From assembly GCA_958496175.1 (NCBI GenBank), contig OY292280.1, forward strand, positions 14,570,001-14,634,000: a stretch of DNA of 64,000 nt. Reading direction: 5' to 3'. This DNA is from Sisyra terminalis (taxonomy: Eukaryota > Arthropoda > Insecta > Neuroptera > Sisyridae). Within the stretch, counting starts at the first letter, position 1. Each line of letters opens with the position of its first letter. The notes under the pieces were generated by a model. It was not told where the DNA came from. It searched no databases and saw only the letters and a program-made list of their open reading frames with translations. Below are positions 46,832 through 58,263 of the stretch, in pieces. A program made the translations under genes and the position numbers.

Positions 46832-47205
46832 GTACGAAATGCCATCTACGTAAGCACAGTTTCTATAGTAACTAAAAGCTGCTGGTGATTGAGTGCCGAT
46901 GAGCGCCAGCCCGTACAAAAAAGCGCTTGAATTGTACAAACTTCGATTGCTTCAATTATTTACACTAAAGAGAGACGTAAATATTTCTTTTCCAACACAG
47001 GTGCTGTTGCATTTTGTTTAGTTCACACCAAAATTGTCCTTACGTAGATGGCGATGGTAGTTACTTCTAGCATGGTCTCTTGTTTACTGTAAAATGTGGT
47101 ATCTACTATAGACAAATCAAGGTGTCGAGCCCTTTGATCTGTATTTACTGTACAGTAAATATCAAGCCGTATTAGCAGTAACGGCAAGCGCCATCTACGT
47201 GGGTA
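46832..47205. mobile_element. two CTACGTAGATGGCG-type MITE pieces
   Basis: 46832-46925 is the inverted counterpart of 27950-28045 (GCCATCTACGTAAGCACAGT ... GTGCCGATGAGCGCC). 47041-47205 has ends TACGTAGATGGCG and CGCCATCTACGTG, a separate 165-bp inverted-end copy. Confidence 0.55.
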
Positions 47206-47851
47206 CAAATTCGAAATGAACTAAAGAAATCGCGACATTTCCTGAATTGGAAGCGTTAAAAGAGAGACCTATATATGGAAGTCTCTTTCCTCTGGTGTGG
47301 ACAACTGAAGCAATTGGAGCAAGTAAAATGCGAGCTTTTTATAGTAGTTTGAACTTTCTAGCACTTTCGATTTCTCAATCTTTCTAGAACACTTTTTACG
47401 GTCCGGTTTTATTATCCTTTTATCCTTTCTCATTTAAAGATTTACGCAATAGGGATCCACCTGGGAGTAAGACCCAATATGAAATAATATCAATACATGA
47501 TTATATATATCTATAGATAGTACATTGTACTATGACTATAAATTTGGTATAAGTAGCCAAATGTGTATATATACAGTACCTATGTATAAATAGCCAATTT
47601 AATATTTTATGTGAAAATCAGTAATTTTCTGTGAAATATTCTCAGCTCAACGCTGACACAACTGATAAATGACTGAAATTAGCCATTAAATGAAATTGAA
47701 ATGACAGTTGAAACTAATGACATGATAGTTCAAATTTGAGACTATAATTCACTAACAAAGATGTATTTAAAACTTGATATTCCTTGCCTTTGTCGCAACA
47801 CATACGTTTGCTTTTTATTTATTTTGATATTAACAGCAAATTGTGTTAATT
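47206..47851. other. intergenic, no gene seen
   Basis: AT-rich. 47220-47290 resembles 27850-27900 (ACTTACATATAAGCCTCTTC / CCTATATATGGAAGTCTCTTTCC), so part belongs to the preceding MITE family. Confidence 0.35.
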
Positions 47852-48061
47852 CAGTGCAATCTCACTAATCCGGTACTATTAAAAACCGGAGGAATTTTCG
47901 GATTACTGGATTATAGTGACAAGTCATAAGAAATTAATAAAATATAGCATTTTATAGAGGGAATAAATGTAGAAGGGTAAGGGAGGCGTATGCGGTGGGT
48001 GCCGGATTATTGGACATGCCGATCTATCGAATCGAAGTGCCGGATTAGTGAGACACTACTG
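47852..48061. mobile_element. pogo/Tigger-like MITE
   Basis: CAGTGCAATCTCACTAATCC at the left and GGATTAGTGAGACACTACTG at the right (ends CAGT...ACTG). Both sides are followed by TAATT (47847-47851 and 48062-48066), which includes the TA duplication expected for this group. No transposase. Confidence 0.65.
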
Positions 48062-48104
48062 TAATTGTATCGTGATTTTGTTATCACTAACCACTTATAA
48101 CTGG

Positions 48105-48475
48105 TGTGCCACTTCAGGCACTATCGGACAGGGTTATGGCAGTGGATTGAAAACGAACTTTCAGTATCGGTTTCGGCCAAAAAACGAGTTTCGGCTTCAG
48201 CCGAAACTGAGACTGATGCCGAAACTCGGTTTCGGTTTCGGCCGTAAAAACTAGTTTCGGTGGGACACTAAAGGAAGTATAACTTTTCACGGGGGTACAT
48301 AAGTATACGTACCGTTTTTTGGGAGAAGTTGTAGGGGATAACTTTGGTTGAATATTGAATGATGGATAGCGAAAGGTCAAGTCCCGAGGCAAATCATGTG
48401 CCTGGCATTCTGTATAACGGAAGAGAAAGTTGATGGTCAAGTCTCCGGATTAGTGATACCATATTGGAAATGTTC
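48105..48475. repeat. TAGTGTCCGACCGAAAC family fragment and a second pogo-like end
   Basis: 48160-48270 is full of CGAAAC/GTTTCG blocks and ends AGTTTCGGTGGGACACTA, the inverted end of the 39971 family. 48440-48465 has TCTCCGGATTAGTGATACC, a second end like the neighbouring pogo-type MITE, so one is probably inserted in the other. Confidence 0.45.
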
Positions 48476-48796
48476 AGTAATTAGGATATTGCAATGCGTG
48501 CATCTTTTGTTTCGCTTTTTATGTATGTAGCAGTTGTTGTTTTGTTTTTTGTTGTTGTTTGGAATATGTGCAAAGTTTTTAATGAGGCCGTTTGGTGTGA
48601 AATTTGCGAAATTTTTGATTTATTTCAACGATAATGTTTCGATGAGAATTGATGATGATCGTTATGGGGAATGGTGCGGTTTACGAAGCGTTCGGTTGGG
48701 TCCAGAGGGTGGAAGAGTGGATAGAGGGTGAGTGTGAGTGAGATGGCGTCACCTAAGATGCTGATGAGAGTAATATGATTCACCCACGCATTTCAG

Positions 48797-48942
48797 TCCA
48801 GGAGGGACGCAGCGGGAGTGTTGATGACGGTGGGATGCAAACTCAGAATCGGAGGAAGGAGGCAAGTATGCGGGTGTTGGTGCGGCGGGAGCAGAAAACG
48901 CGACTTTCATGGAATCCGAATGATCCCACAGTCTGCATGTAG
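48797..48942 (+). CDS. candidate terminal coding exon
   Basis: Acceptor CCCACGCATTTCAG ends at 48796, followed by a phase-1 reading of 47 codons: QEGRSGSVDDGGMQTQNRRK, EASMRVLVRREQKTRLSWNP, NDPTVCM, stop TAG 48940-48942. Acceptor quality and the basic, polar sequence favour a real exon. An upstream open frame (48534-48727) ends at the donor GTGAGT but in phase 2, so it does not join to this reading. The minus strand is also partly open. Parent gene not identified. Confidence 0.3.
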
Positions 48943-49029
48943 CGGCCATTGTCAACAATCGCCGGCGTTACGCCACATTGTTGCGTATATTGCGCGTGCT
49001 TCATACGTGGCTTTCGTACGTTTTTTGTT

Positions 49030-49190
49030 TTTCCGTTACCATTCGTTACAGTTTCCAACGGTCCGGCGCCAATTCTCCCATTGTTGCTCCCCAAAATCGG
49101 CTTGAACCCCTAGTTTTCCGAATACTATTTTCGCGGTGCGTTTTGTTTTCCGACTTCCAAACATTCTCCAATACATCATCGCTACGTAAG
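49030..49190 (+). other. possible internal exon with strong donor
   Basis: Acceptor CATTCGTTACAG ends at 49050; the frame FQRSGANSPIVAPQNRLEPL... is open to the donor CTAC|GTAAGTC at 49189. Both splice sites are good, but the sequence is not recognised and the frame also stays open far past the donor. Confidence 0.2.
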
Positions 49191-49199
49191 TCGATTTTA

Positions 49200-49740
49200 T
49201 TTTTACGATCATCGATTATTAGACTTTTATGTATCTGCTTCATATACTCAAACAGACCTTGTTTGTTTAAAATAAATAAATATTTTACTAGATATCTTTT
49301 AAAAAAAAATTGTTTACATTCGAAAATAGAACATCGAAGAACACGATTCTCACTTGTTTTTTTTTTTCAAATCGCAGTTTTTTCTACCTCTTTTCAATGT
49401 CATTCACCTAAGGCAAAAGATAAAAACAAAACTATAACAATTGCTAGTTATGTGACAACTTCAATTGTTTATTCTTTCAACTGCTTTCCTCGACTTTTCA
49501 CCTTAATGTCAACAAAAAACTAACTTTTTGTTAATCATTAAAAGAGACTAACTTTTTCCAACTATCAAATGCAACAATGAACAAATTTTCACCGTTTTCC
49601 CCTTAATAATCCCTAAAACAGTAACCAGTGCGTTTTAATATTAAGGGGACCGGAAAGTAATGTCTTTTTTGAACCTATAGTCATTATTGGCTTATAAGTT
49701 ATTACAAAATGGTATTATTTATGTAATACAATTTTCAAAA
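49200..49740. other. intergenic, no gene seen
   Basis: AT-rich. GGGGACCGGAAAGTAATGTC at 49648 resembles the end of a mariner-type element, but I find no partner end. Confidence 0.35.
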
Positions 49741-49743
49741 GAA

Positions 49744-49862
49744 CCTACTGGTGGCCGAGTGGTCTAGGTGACCGCTTCAAAACTAGTAGATTTTGGGGTT
49801 GATCCTCGTATCGGGCAAATTTTGGATATTTCTCAATTACTGATTTAAATAACCATGAAGTC
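49744..49862 (+). mobile_element. tRNA-derived SINE copy
   Basis: A box TGGCCGAGTGG at 49752-49762 and a degenerate B box GGGTTGATCCTC near 49797; the body GATATTTCTCAATTACTGAT follows as at 45075. Truncated after the first part of the body. Confidence 0.55.
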
Positions 49863-50716
49863 GTATTTTAATAACAATTAAAATAAAATTACAAAAGTAA
49901 CATAAATACATAAATACATACGTATTTCGATTCCTCAGTTGTTTATTAAGTAGTATTGAATCACTCCGTAATTACTGGAAAATAATTTTGTTTTCAAACC
50001 AATAGTCATTTATCTGCTTATAAATTATTTCAAAGTGGTACGAAAACATTTTATGAGTAGAATAACCGATTAACTAATAAAAAATTGTAAAATATTTTTT
50101 ATTCTGAAGTCCATATTTAAATGGCAAGACCCAAATCTGATAGAATACAAATTCAGTTATGTATGCTCTTCGAGCTTCACAGAGTAGTAACGTAAAGTTG
50201 TAACCAAAACAATTTTCAATATATATTTTTTCAATAAGGTCGAATGAGTTATTAAGTTCAAATTCGATAGCTTTTAGTTCTCCAACTGATACCAACCAAA
50301 AATGTTAAAAATTCAACTAAAAAATTACTAAATATTTTTATTCTGAAATCTATATTTAAATGGTAAGACTGGAAAACCTCAAATTCAATCGGATTTCTAT
50401 TTATTTCAATCTCTGCAACATTTACAAAGGGGTAAAAAAATTGAAAACTTAAATGATATTCAAAATATAATTTTCCGGTATATTAATATTTTTTTTTAAA
50501 TTGTTATTTACTATTGACGAGTCTTACTTAAAAACTTACGGGTGATAAGGAGGGAATCTTATCTACGGGGACAATATCCTACAAGAATAAATAGAAATGG
50601 GGACTCAGAAACCCGAAAAAAGGGGATATCTTTTAGGTGTGATTCCAAAATTTCAATGAAAGTTGCCCAACCTACTGTATCCATTAGCAATATCCTCAAT
50701 ATGGGTACCAGCAAAA
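49863..50716. other. intergenic, no gene seen
   Basis: 49918-49975 is a remnant of the ribozyme-type repeat (CGTATTTCGATTCCTCAG). 50095-50120 and 50335-50360 share ATTTTTATTCTGAA(G/A)TC(C/T)ATATTTAAATGG, a short local duplication. Frames on both strands at 50542-50781 are unconvincing. Confidence 0.35.
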
Positions 50717-51030
50717 CAATAGGGGGGGGTAAGTTTTGGTTAGTTATCAATCTAAAGAAACAATTTATAATTTTTGTTTAGGGGTACCCTGTTCCCTACT
50801 TCGAATATTTACTAATACCAATTGAGGGCTGAATTTAATACTGTAGATACCTATAGGCTAGTATTTGCAATAAAATAATTATGGGGGGGAAATTTTGTTT
50901 AGTTATCAATTTAAAGAAACAATTTATAATTTTTGTTTAGGGGTAGGGTACCCCTTAACAAAAACCCCGAATATATATCAACATCAATAGAGGGTCGAAT
51001 TTAATACTGTAGATGCCTATAGGCTAGTAT
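50717..51030. repeat. direct duplication of a ~170-bp unit
   Basis: Unit 1 (50717-50870) and unit 2 (50885-51030) share GGTTAGTTATCAAT(C/T)TAAAGA, ATTTATAATTTTTGTTTAGG, GAATTTAATACTGTAGAT and CCTATAGGCTAGTATTT in the same order. Confidence 0.6.
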
Positions 51031-51218
51031 TTCCCAAACTAATGGGTGATTCACCAATATATATGACATGAACAAAAAAAAATAAGGGATGAATTTGATA
51101 CTTTCAATAGCATTACCAAAATGTATCCCTCTTTTCTCTAAGATAGCTAAATGGTGAGTCGCAAGGTTGAAATTTTATGTTGAATGGATCGGGCTCTAGT
51201 TAACTTTGGGAACCACTG
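51024..51218. mobile_element. hAT-like MITE
   Basis: CTAGTATTTCCCAAACTAAT and ACTTTGGGAACCACTG are imperfect inverted ends; the subterminal GGGTGATTCACC resembles ATGGTGAGTCGC. Non-coding. Confidence 0.45.
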
Positions 51219-54200
51219 ATCTAGGGTACCCCGGTAATGGCGACCATATTTTTTTAAAAATACGATTTCTCAATAAAAAATTAGAAACTTTATAATTCTA
51301 GTATTAAGATTGAAATTTAATTAAGTAAATAAGAGGTAGGAATCTGTAGACTGAAACCCACTCGGTTTACTTGGTGAATCCGGCCCTTAGTTCATGTATC
51401 AGGGGTAAGTTTAGAAGGTAAAATGATACAAATTATATATCGATAGTAAATATTGGAAAAATTAAGTTTAAAATTGCTCTGATTGCGGAAAAAAATATTT
51501 TAATAGGCGGCAAGTATGGAAGGTCCAAAGAAAACAATACATGGGCCACTAATTTTGTCAACCCCTAAATGGAAGATAGAAAGGGGGGAGAGATTTGTGA
51601 AAGACAAAGAAATCAACATAAAACAAAAATAATTTATTTAAATCGTTTTTTCTTCGTTATTGTAAGGGGATGTAAAGATTGAACGAAAATTTTCCGTTTC
51701 AAGTGCAACATTTGGGGTGAAATCGGTAATATTAATTAGTTGTTGACTTAGGAAATCCTTTTAAAAATACCAAAGACCCTCATAAATTATATCGGTGGCT
51801 TGTCGAAAGTGTTTGCAGCAACTTGAAAGCGTTTCAGATCTCTTTTATTTGGTCGTGTACATGTAAGGGGTGGGGGATGGAGATAGTGGGAGGCCTACGG
51901 GTGCCGTTTCTAATATTTGACGAAAATTTCTCGGTTTTGAGCGAGGGAAATTATTTGCTTGACTGTGCGATGAAATAGGTTGGAGCGAATAGATATGGGG
52001 GGTGAGGGTTGATGTATGGGGGGCGGAAAATAAAGCATCCCTCGATTAGAGTAGCGTTGAAAGAATTGTCAATGTAATGAAGCATGTGTAAAACGTCGAA
52101 CGAAATATATAATGCGATTTATTTCCGTTTTCGACGGTCGAAATATCAACTCACACTTAATACTTCAATCACTAGCAGCGCCCTCTGTGAACGTCGAGGA
52201 AATGCTAATTCTATTGAAGAATTTTCTTGCTTTTTTATTTGATTATTTTGTGCGATGGCAAAATAGAAACGAACACTGAAAGAGAATTTCTTTCCAACAG
52301 TTCCAGCACATATAAATTTGTTGAGATATTTTTCTTGGAATTCAAACTCTGATAATGATAAAATTATCAACCGCTTCGAATCTCTTCCTTTTCTTTCGTT
52401 TCTTTTCGTTTCCTTTCATTTATCAACATTAAATTGAAAAACTTTTCAAATTACAAATATTTCTACGATAACTTCCATATTTCCCAAACAGATAAAATAT
52501 ATGTCCAACAAAAAAAGCAAGTTCATAACTTCTAACCTTTCCCAAAAAAATCATCAAGTTTCTCTATTAATCCAGTACTTGTGGAGGAAAGCAACTCCAA
52601 AGATACAAAAAAACATCCGTTAAAATTTGAAATTTTCAATAGCTACATTTAATTATTGGGTACCACTGTTTTAATTGCACATTAAAATTCAGAAAATGAT
52701 CGCTAGGTTAGTAGACCGTCACGATACTTTTGTGCGCATGTGCAACTATAATCTTTATAATTATATAGTATTGCAGTATAGATCTTTTTATGGTAATAAA
52801 AATTTCCAATAGTCAAAATAATCGTCTCATACCTCGAAAACAGGCATTTCTACGTTTGTATGAAGAAAAATTGGACATTCCATCTAATTAGAATAGGAGT
52901 CCCACCCCTGTGGGACTCCTGTGGGCTTAGGGCAGTATTCGGGTCCCTCAGGAAATCTTAACATCCAACATGCCCATCATGGTAGCCATATTCACAGATG
53001 ATACCGCTTTACTTGCAATTAATGACAGCCAAAGAAATTACAAAATACACTTTTCAACCTACAGGAATGGTTCCAGAAATGGAAAATCTCAATCAATAAA
53101 GTAAAGTCTGTCCACGTAACCTTTACTACTAAAAGAGGGCTATGTCTAGGGATGCAAACGATACATCGAGTTTTTTTCAAACATCGATATATCGTTCCAA
53201 AACATTGATGTTTTAAGATCGATGTTGACACCGAAAACATTCATGACCGTAACTTAGTATACCGAAAAGTACTGTGACCTTACTTTATTTTTATATAGGT
53301 TAAAGTGCATTAAATTTTGGTAACTCGAACCGAATAATTAAGTAAGCATTTTCCTATATTATTATTAAGCAATTTCAATTATCAAAAATTTAACTTTTGA
53401 CGTTAATTTGATGTATCTAATTTAAAATTTCTTAAGAATATTACGGATACTGAATTGTATTTGCAACCCTCTTAGAGGGTGAATATAAAGTACAATCGTG
53501 TATATTAGCTATATCCTGACCAAATTTCAATCCCCAACCTTTGATGGGGTTGCTGATAGATCGGCGAGGACAAAGCCTCTTATTTATTCAGATTACAAGC
53601 AACTAGTTGTACAACATGACTTTTGACTATGTTAATTACATTAATAATTAATATAATTAAATGAGGGAAAATGCTGTTTAAAGTGGAACATTAAAAAAAA
53701 TCTGATATTTTTATCTTGCAATAAAATACGAAACGAGCTCATTAAACAAAAACTTTTTATGGAGTCATTAGGGTTGAATTAATAGTCTTATAAATCTTCA
53801 AGTCTTTTTCATACAAAACGATGCGATTTTGTTACGCACAATTTCCCGCCAAAACAAATATTAAAACATTTGAACACTGAATACTTTCATTTGGAAATTT
53901 TAGTACTTGGCACTACATTGCAACTATATTGCATGAAAGACCATTCATAAACTACGTACGACTTCTGGAGGGAGGGGGTGGGTATAATCTTATTTCTCTT
54001 AATTGTACTTGTATAAAAGTTATTATTTTGTTTCACCAGGAGAAAAGAATCTAAATTACCAAAATTTATAATAAATAATCTTTGATCGTATTGTTTTCTA
54101 TAACTACATATTATCATACCCGTATTATAGTACTATAGTACCGATACCCCCACCCCAAGTAAAATTATTTATGCATTCTCAAGATTTAACCGGAAGGTAG

Positions 54201-54600
54201 TGGATTGAAAACATATTTTTCACTATACCAAAGAAGTATAACTTCTTATAAGCGTATAAGTTCACAAACCGTTTTGTTTTTATTTTTGCACCATGGTGCA
54301 ATAAGTTTGCATATTTATATGTTACTATTTCTTGGATTGGATTTTTTTAAGATTTGATTAATTTGTAGAGGAAATTAAGAGAAATTTGTTGATATGATGT
54401 TTAAATGAAGAAATCTTGTGTTTTTTTTCCAATAAATTCGGAAAAGTTTTTCCGAGATGCATTTGTTTTTCTTTTTCGTGTATGATGCTCAGTGGCTTAT
54501 TTTCGGAGTTTTGAGTCGATGTCGATGCTGTTTTTTTTTCTTTTTCTTTTTCTTAGTTTGTAGTTTGTTTTAAATTTTGTTAGTCGACAAATCAAATATT
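51219..54600. other. intergenic, no supported gene
   Basis: 51830-52030 is GC-richer without a good frame. The minus-strand frame 52146-52370 is not recognised. 53150-53225 is a relative of the 88-bp hAT MITE (GATGCAAACGATACATCGAG ... TCGATGTT). 53935-54177 has ACCATTCATAAACTACGTAC at the left and a GGGGGT/ACCCCC pair further in, a probable MITE remnant. Confidence 0.35.
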
Positions 54601-54708
54601 GATCGAACGTGTGTTTGTTTTTCGTAGTTCCGAATTCAAGACATGAATCGTCTACCAACAAATCAACGGTCTTTCTGTTGAACTGCAGACACCAAACTTT
54701 CCATCATT

Positions 54709-54738
54709 ATGGACTATCTTGACTTCATCATTTTGAAA
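54709..54738 (+). CDS. candidate initiating exon (MDYLDFIILK)
   Basis: ATG at 54709 opens ten codons that run into a near-ideal donor GAAA|GTAAGTGA at 54739, phase 0. The upstream 100 bp is less AT-rich and could be a 5' leader. No downstream partner exon in phase 0 is identified in the window, so this may be the start of a gene continuing to the right, or chance. Confidence 0.2.
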
Positions 54739-54739
54739 G

Positions 54740-55260
54740 TAAGTGAACTTTTATTTTATATATAAATTTATTTTTCTTCGCTTTTTATTTTTCCATCATT
54801 CACCATCCAACATTCACCAGCAAATAATCATTGAAATCAAAACCAATTCATTCGCAATTCCCGACCAACTCGACCGCACGTTTAATTACTGCCCACTTAA
54901 TCAAACGGGAACTTCATTATTTTTTTAATTAGTTCCTTGCAATCGATCGCAAAATCTACGACAACTACCTCTTTATCTACTAGTAGTGGACGGTGAGAGA
55001 TCGGCAGTTGTTTTGTTTATACCTAGACGACCGATTTTATTGTTCCATTTCCATCCACTTGCAAAGTTTGAAAATTCACGCTTTTCCAGTGGTTTCTTAT
55101 TATCTCAAACATAATGGCCGTCTATCAATCGAGGCAATGCCTCCCTAGACTACATTTAAAAACGCAAAATTAAATATTTCTTCCACTACATAGTAATATA
55201 AAGGATAAATCAGGATGTAGTAGACCAAACAATTTAGCAGTGTTTTATTTAATTTATTTC
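54740..55260. other. intergenic or intronic, no gene seen
   Basis: Moderately mixed composition. GAGGCAATGCCTCCCTAG at 55131 resembles the palindrome at 43729. No frame of interest. Confidence 0.35.
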
Positions 55261-55264
55261 AATT

Positions 55265-55303
55265 GCAACGTTTCGTTGGGTTATTCCAACTTCATCAGGC
55301 AAC
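55265..55303 (-). ncRNA. hammerhead-like motif, intact CTGATGA box
   Basis: The reverse complement reads CCTGATGAAGTTGGAATAAC CCAACGAAACGTTGC: box CTGATGA, stem II GTTGG/CCAAC with loop AATAAC, then GAAAC. This is the conserved hammerhead core; stem III is short or absent (ACGTTGC). Part of a repeat of unknown extent. Confidence 0.5.
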
Positions 55304-55870
55304 CTTATAATACTTGATAAAAACACAGTCTCACGATTTACGTGATTTCGGTTCACGAAATGGGTGGATTTGAGGAGGGGACGTGCCTCCGTGCAATAGG
55401 AACTATTATATATAATAATTGTACACTAACGGTAGATTAGGTAAGGTTATAGAAATCTACCAACTTAGAACTAAGTTTATATCAACTGAAGAAGTTCACA
55501 ATTTGATAGTATCTTACTATTTTAGAAAAAAATCGATATATCGTTCTAAACATCGATGTTTTTTTATGAGGAACGTTACAATATAATTTTTACTAGGTAA
55601 CCAATTGGATTCTTATGGATCTTTTCCAGCTTATGCCCAACTGGCTCTAGAGAATATAAGTGACTATGATAGTCATTTTCTTTTATTCCACATTTTCTGC
55701 ATACTAAGTTTATATCTCTATAGTGTAAAGATGTTTCCAGAAATATTTTTAAGACATCCAAGCGAAATTGAGGGTATCAGTTAGTGTTTCCACGTTTAAA
55801 TAATACCCATTAGGATTTGGCAAACTGGATATCGGAACATTGCTTTGGCTGGATTGCCAACTATTTAAAC
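55304..55870. other. intergenic, no gene seen
   Basis: 55520-55570 carries the AATCGATATATCGTTC...CATCGATGTTT block of the 88-bp hAT MITE family. The minus-strand frame 55576-55761 is not recognised. Confidence 0.35.
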
Positions 55871-55884
55871 GGCGCATGTCCCTA

Positions 55885-56095
55885 CTAAAACATTCAAATC
55901 AGGCAACGTTGCATTTTCTGCTTTGTTTTTTATTCTTTTCGCGATTTTTATGTTAGGTTAGTTCTAGTATGGTATACTTTCCGCTTTTGTGACTAAATTT
56001 TTATAATGGACCGATTTATTCGCGAGTTACACTGAAAACAAAGTCGAAAATGCAACGTTGTCAGATTTGACTGTTCTGAAAGGAAGTATGTAACT
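55885..56095. mobile_element. GCAACGTTGC fold-back MITE
   Basis: CAGGCAACGTTGCATTTTCT ... GAAAATGCAACGTTGTCAGA with the usual inner arms; the outer ends are decayed (TCCCTACTAAAACATTC and CTGTTCTGAAAGGAAG). Confidence 0.55.
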
Positions 56096-56564
56096 AATCA
56101 TTGCTGGTTTTTGAGATTCGATTGGAAATTTTGTACACTTCTTTACACCGACTTACACTTTTGTTTAAATGAAGCATATAAAAGATTGATAAAATGGGGT
56201 GGAAGATATTTTTTGTGAAACAATAAATTTTGGTGGGAACGTGGGGAATTGCTCTCGATGGAATAAGACAAAGGCAAATAGAGGTACGCGTAAATTTCGT
56301 GACGGTTTCCTCTTTCGACTTATTCAATTTGAAACGCAAACATTTCGAATAGGGAAAAATTGTATTTCATCAGGATGCTTTAATTGGAAATGAATGTGTG
56401 TGGAATTGGGGGTGGTTAGTTTAGAGGGTGCGTAGTGGGGGTATGAGGGTGGGGGTAGGAGGAGTGGGGGTGGAAAATTCACTCGTGAACAAATCCAAAA
56501 CGGGACCAAATCGCTGTAAACAATCGCGAAAAGAATCAGAAGCGTTTCCGGTTTTATATTGTAG

Positions 56565-56674
56565 GGGTTGTTGGCACGCAATTCGGGAATTTTGCGTTTG
56601 AGACGCGACATTTGCGACACGAATATGTCGCGCTCCTTTGATAAGGGCTTTCCAGTTGGTACATTTGATTCCAT
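56565..56674. other. GC-richer island with coding-like frames on both strands
   Basis: Plus: acceptor GTTTTATATTGTAG ends at 56564; the phase-1 reading gives VVGTQFGNFAFETRHLRHEY then VALL and TGA 56639-56641. Minus: ATG at 56674 opens MESNVPTGKPLSKERDIFVS QMSRLKRKIPELR..., 116 codons to 56324. The minus reading is the longer and more hydrophilic. I cannot say which strand, if either, is used. Confidence 0.25.
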
Positions 56675-57296
56675 TTATTTTTGTGCGTTAGCATGAAACG
56701 ATTTCGCGTAATTTTCTCTCGTCTTTTCTGAATACCACAAACGCCACCAAGCGGTGCGCCCTTTTACCCCCACCCCCATACCCCTTCCCCCATTCCCACC
56801 CCACCCCCCACCACATCGTCACAAATCATAAACATATTTTCACGTAAATATCATGACGATATTTGCCAGTTTCATAATTTTTTCATGATTTTCATGTCGA
56901 CATTAACGAGTGCTTTGAGAATTTAAAAATCCCCCTTCCCCATCACCCCCACCATCATCCTCTATCATATTTATCCACTTTTATGTTCCCCTATGAGAAT
57001 ATTAATATATATGTTTTTTTATTCATTTTTACGATTTCTGTGGAGGAAAACGATGGAAATACGAAACTTAAAACCAAACTTCTAAAATATTTTTGTCATT
57101 TATCATTTCGATGAAATCAAAGATATTAATGGTCTTTGTAAATATCTAAAAGAATTTTTCGTTTTATGAAACATATTATGTTACATGCAAATGAAACAGA
57201 AGAATGTAACACTATGTGGTTTCAAAGGGAAGGTGCACGACATCCCGAAAATTTATTCATCAACTTGACAAAGAATTTAAAACACCCCAGTTAACC
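56675..57296. other. intergenic, C-rich then AT-rich
   Basis: 56765-56815 is a run of CCCC-containing repeats. No gene or placed repeat. Confidence 0.4.
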
Positions 57297-58180
57297 CCAG
57301 CCCTCAACTGTATAAAACTACACTCTTTTTGCAATTTTAAAGGCTATTGAATCATACAAGGGGAAGCCAAGACGGTGCTTTGAATATAAGGGATGAACCT
57401 GTTTCCCGAACAAAGTATCAAATTAAGAAAAAAATAAAATTAGTAAAAACAAAAATATATCATCTTGATCATCCAGCAAGTGGTTGTATGATAAAACAGA
57501 ACATGACAAAACAGAACACGATAAAACAAAAAAAATACAGAAGGTATTTATTAACATTTCATATAATAATAAGTAATAAGTCCCCTTTAAGGAATAAACA
57601 AAACAATTATGACAAATATTATTTATTTTTCGTAGGATAGTGGACTTAAAGAATGTAAATCCTTATACTAATTACTAATTTAGCGACGTTTCGGTCCTTT
57701 ATTTGGCCTTCATCAGGCTTCTTAATATGAAATAAACAATATACATCATATAAATTAATACATCATATTAAAATCATATTAAGAAGCCTGATGAAGGTCA
57801 AATAAAGGACCGAAACGTCGCTAAATTAATAATTAGTATATGGATTTACATCTTTTAAGTTCACTATCCTACGAAAAATAAATAATATTATGTAAATTAT
57901 GGACACGATCAATTTATCGAATTATGACAAATTTTGGTTGAAATACGAAAGAACTGTAAATATCTGAACTAAATAATTTTAAAATATTAAGTACCCAACT
58001 GTATAAAACTACTCTTTTAACAGTTTAAAAATTACTCTTTTAGCCCATTGAAAATTGAAAATATTGTACAACGGAAGGCTAAGATGGTGTTTTTAGTATA
58101 AGGGATGAAATATCTTAGAAACTGTACTCTAGAGCAAAGTATCAAATTAAGAAAAAAACCAATATTAGCAAAAACGAAAT
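57297..58180. repeat. composite repeat: direct repeats flanking an inverted hammerhead pair
   Basis: Outer direct repeats: 57297-57460 and 57995-58180 share CAACTGTATAAAACTAC, ATATAAGGGATGAA, AAAGTATCAAATTAAGAAAA. Inside, arms 57613-57735 and 57770-57890 are reverse complements, each with a hammerhead-type core (see 57788). Total about 880 bp. The frame at 57347-57640 is repeat sequence. Confidence 0.6.
57788..57830 (+). ncRNA. hammerhead-like motif, intact core (plus arm)
   Basis: CTGATGA (57788-57794), stem II GGTC (57796-57799) with GACC (57808-57811), loop AAATAAAG, then GAAA (57812-57815) and CGTCGC. Core bases are all as in the hammerhead consensus. The minus arm (about 57683-57718) has CTGATGA-AGGCC...GGACC-GAAAC, with one stem II mismatch. 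Stem III is not obvious, so in-vivo cleavage is uncertain; dimeric forms might supply it. Confidence 0.5.
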
Positions 58181-58260
58181 GAACTAATTGAATAAAAAAT
58201 ATAGTAGAACATGCAACATTGCCAAATTTAACTGTTCTAAAACGGGACATATTTTAATAT
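58181..58260. mobile_element. GCAACGTTGC MITE remnant
   Basis: ATGCAACATTGCCAAATTTA followed by CTGTTCTAAAACGGGAC, the right arm only. Confidence 0.4.
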
Positions 58261-58263
58261 ATG

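Noticed and set aside
48978..49523. 181-codon open frame on the plus strand
   Set aside because: Runs through a strong donor (49189) into AT-rich sequence with poly-F/L runs. At most its first part is an exon.
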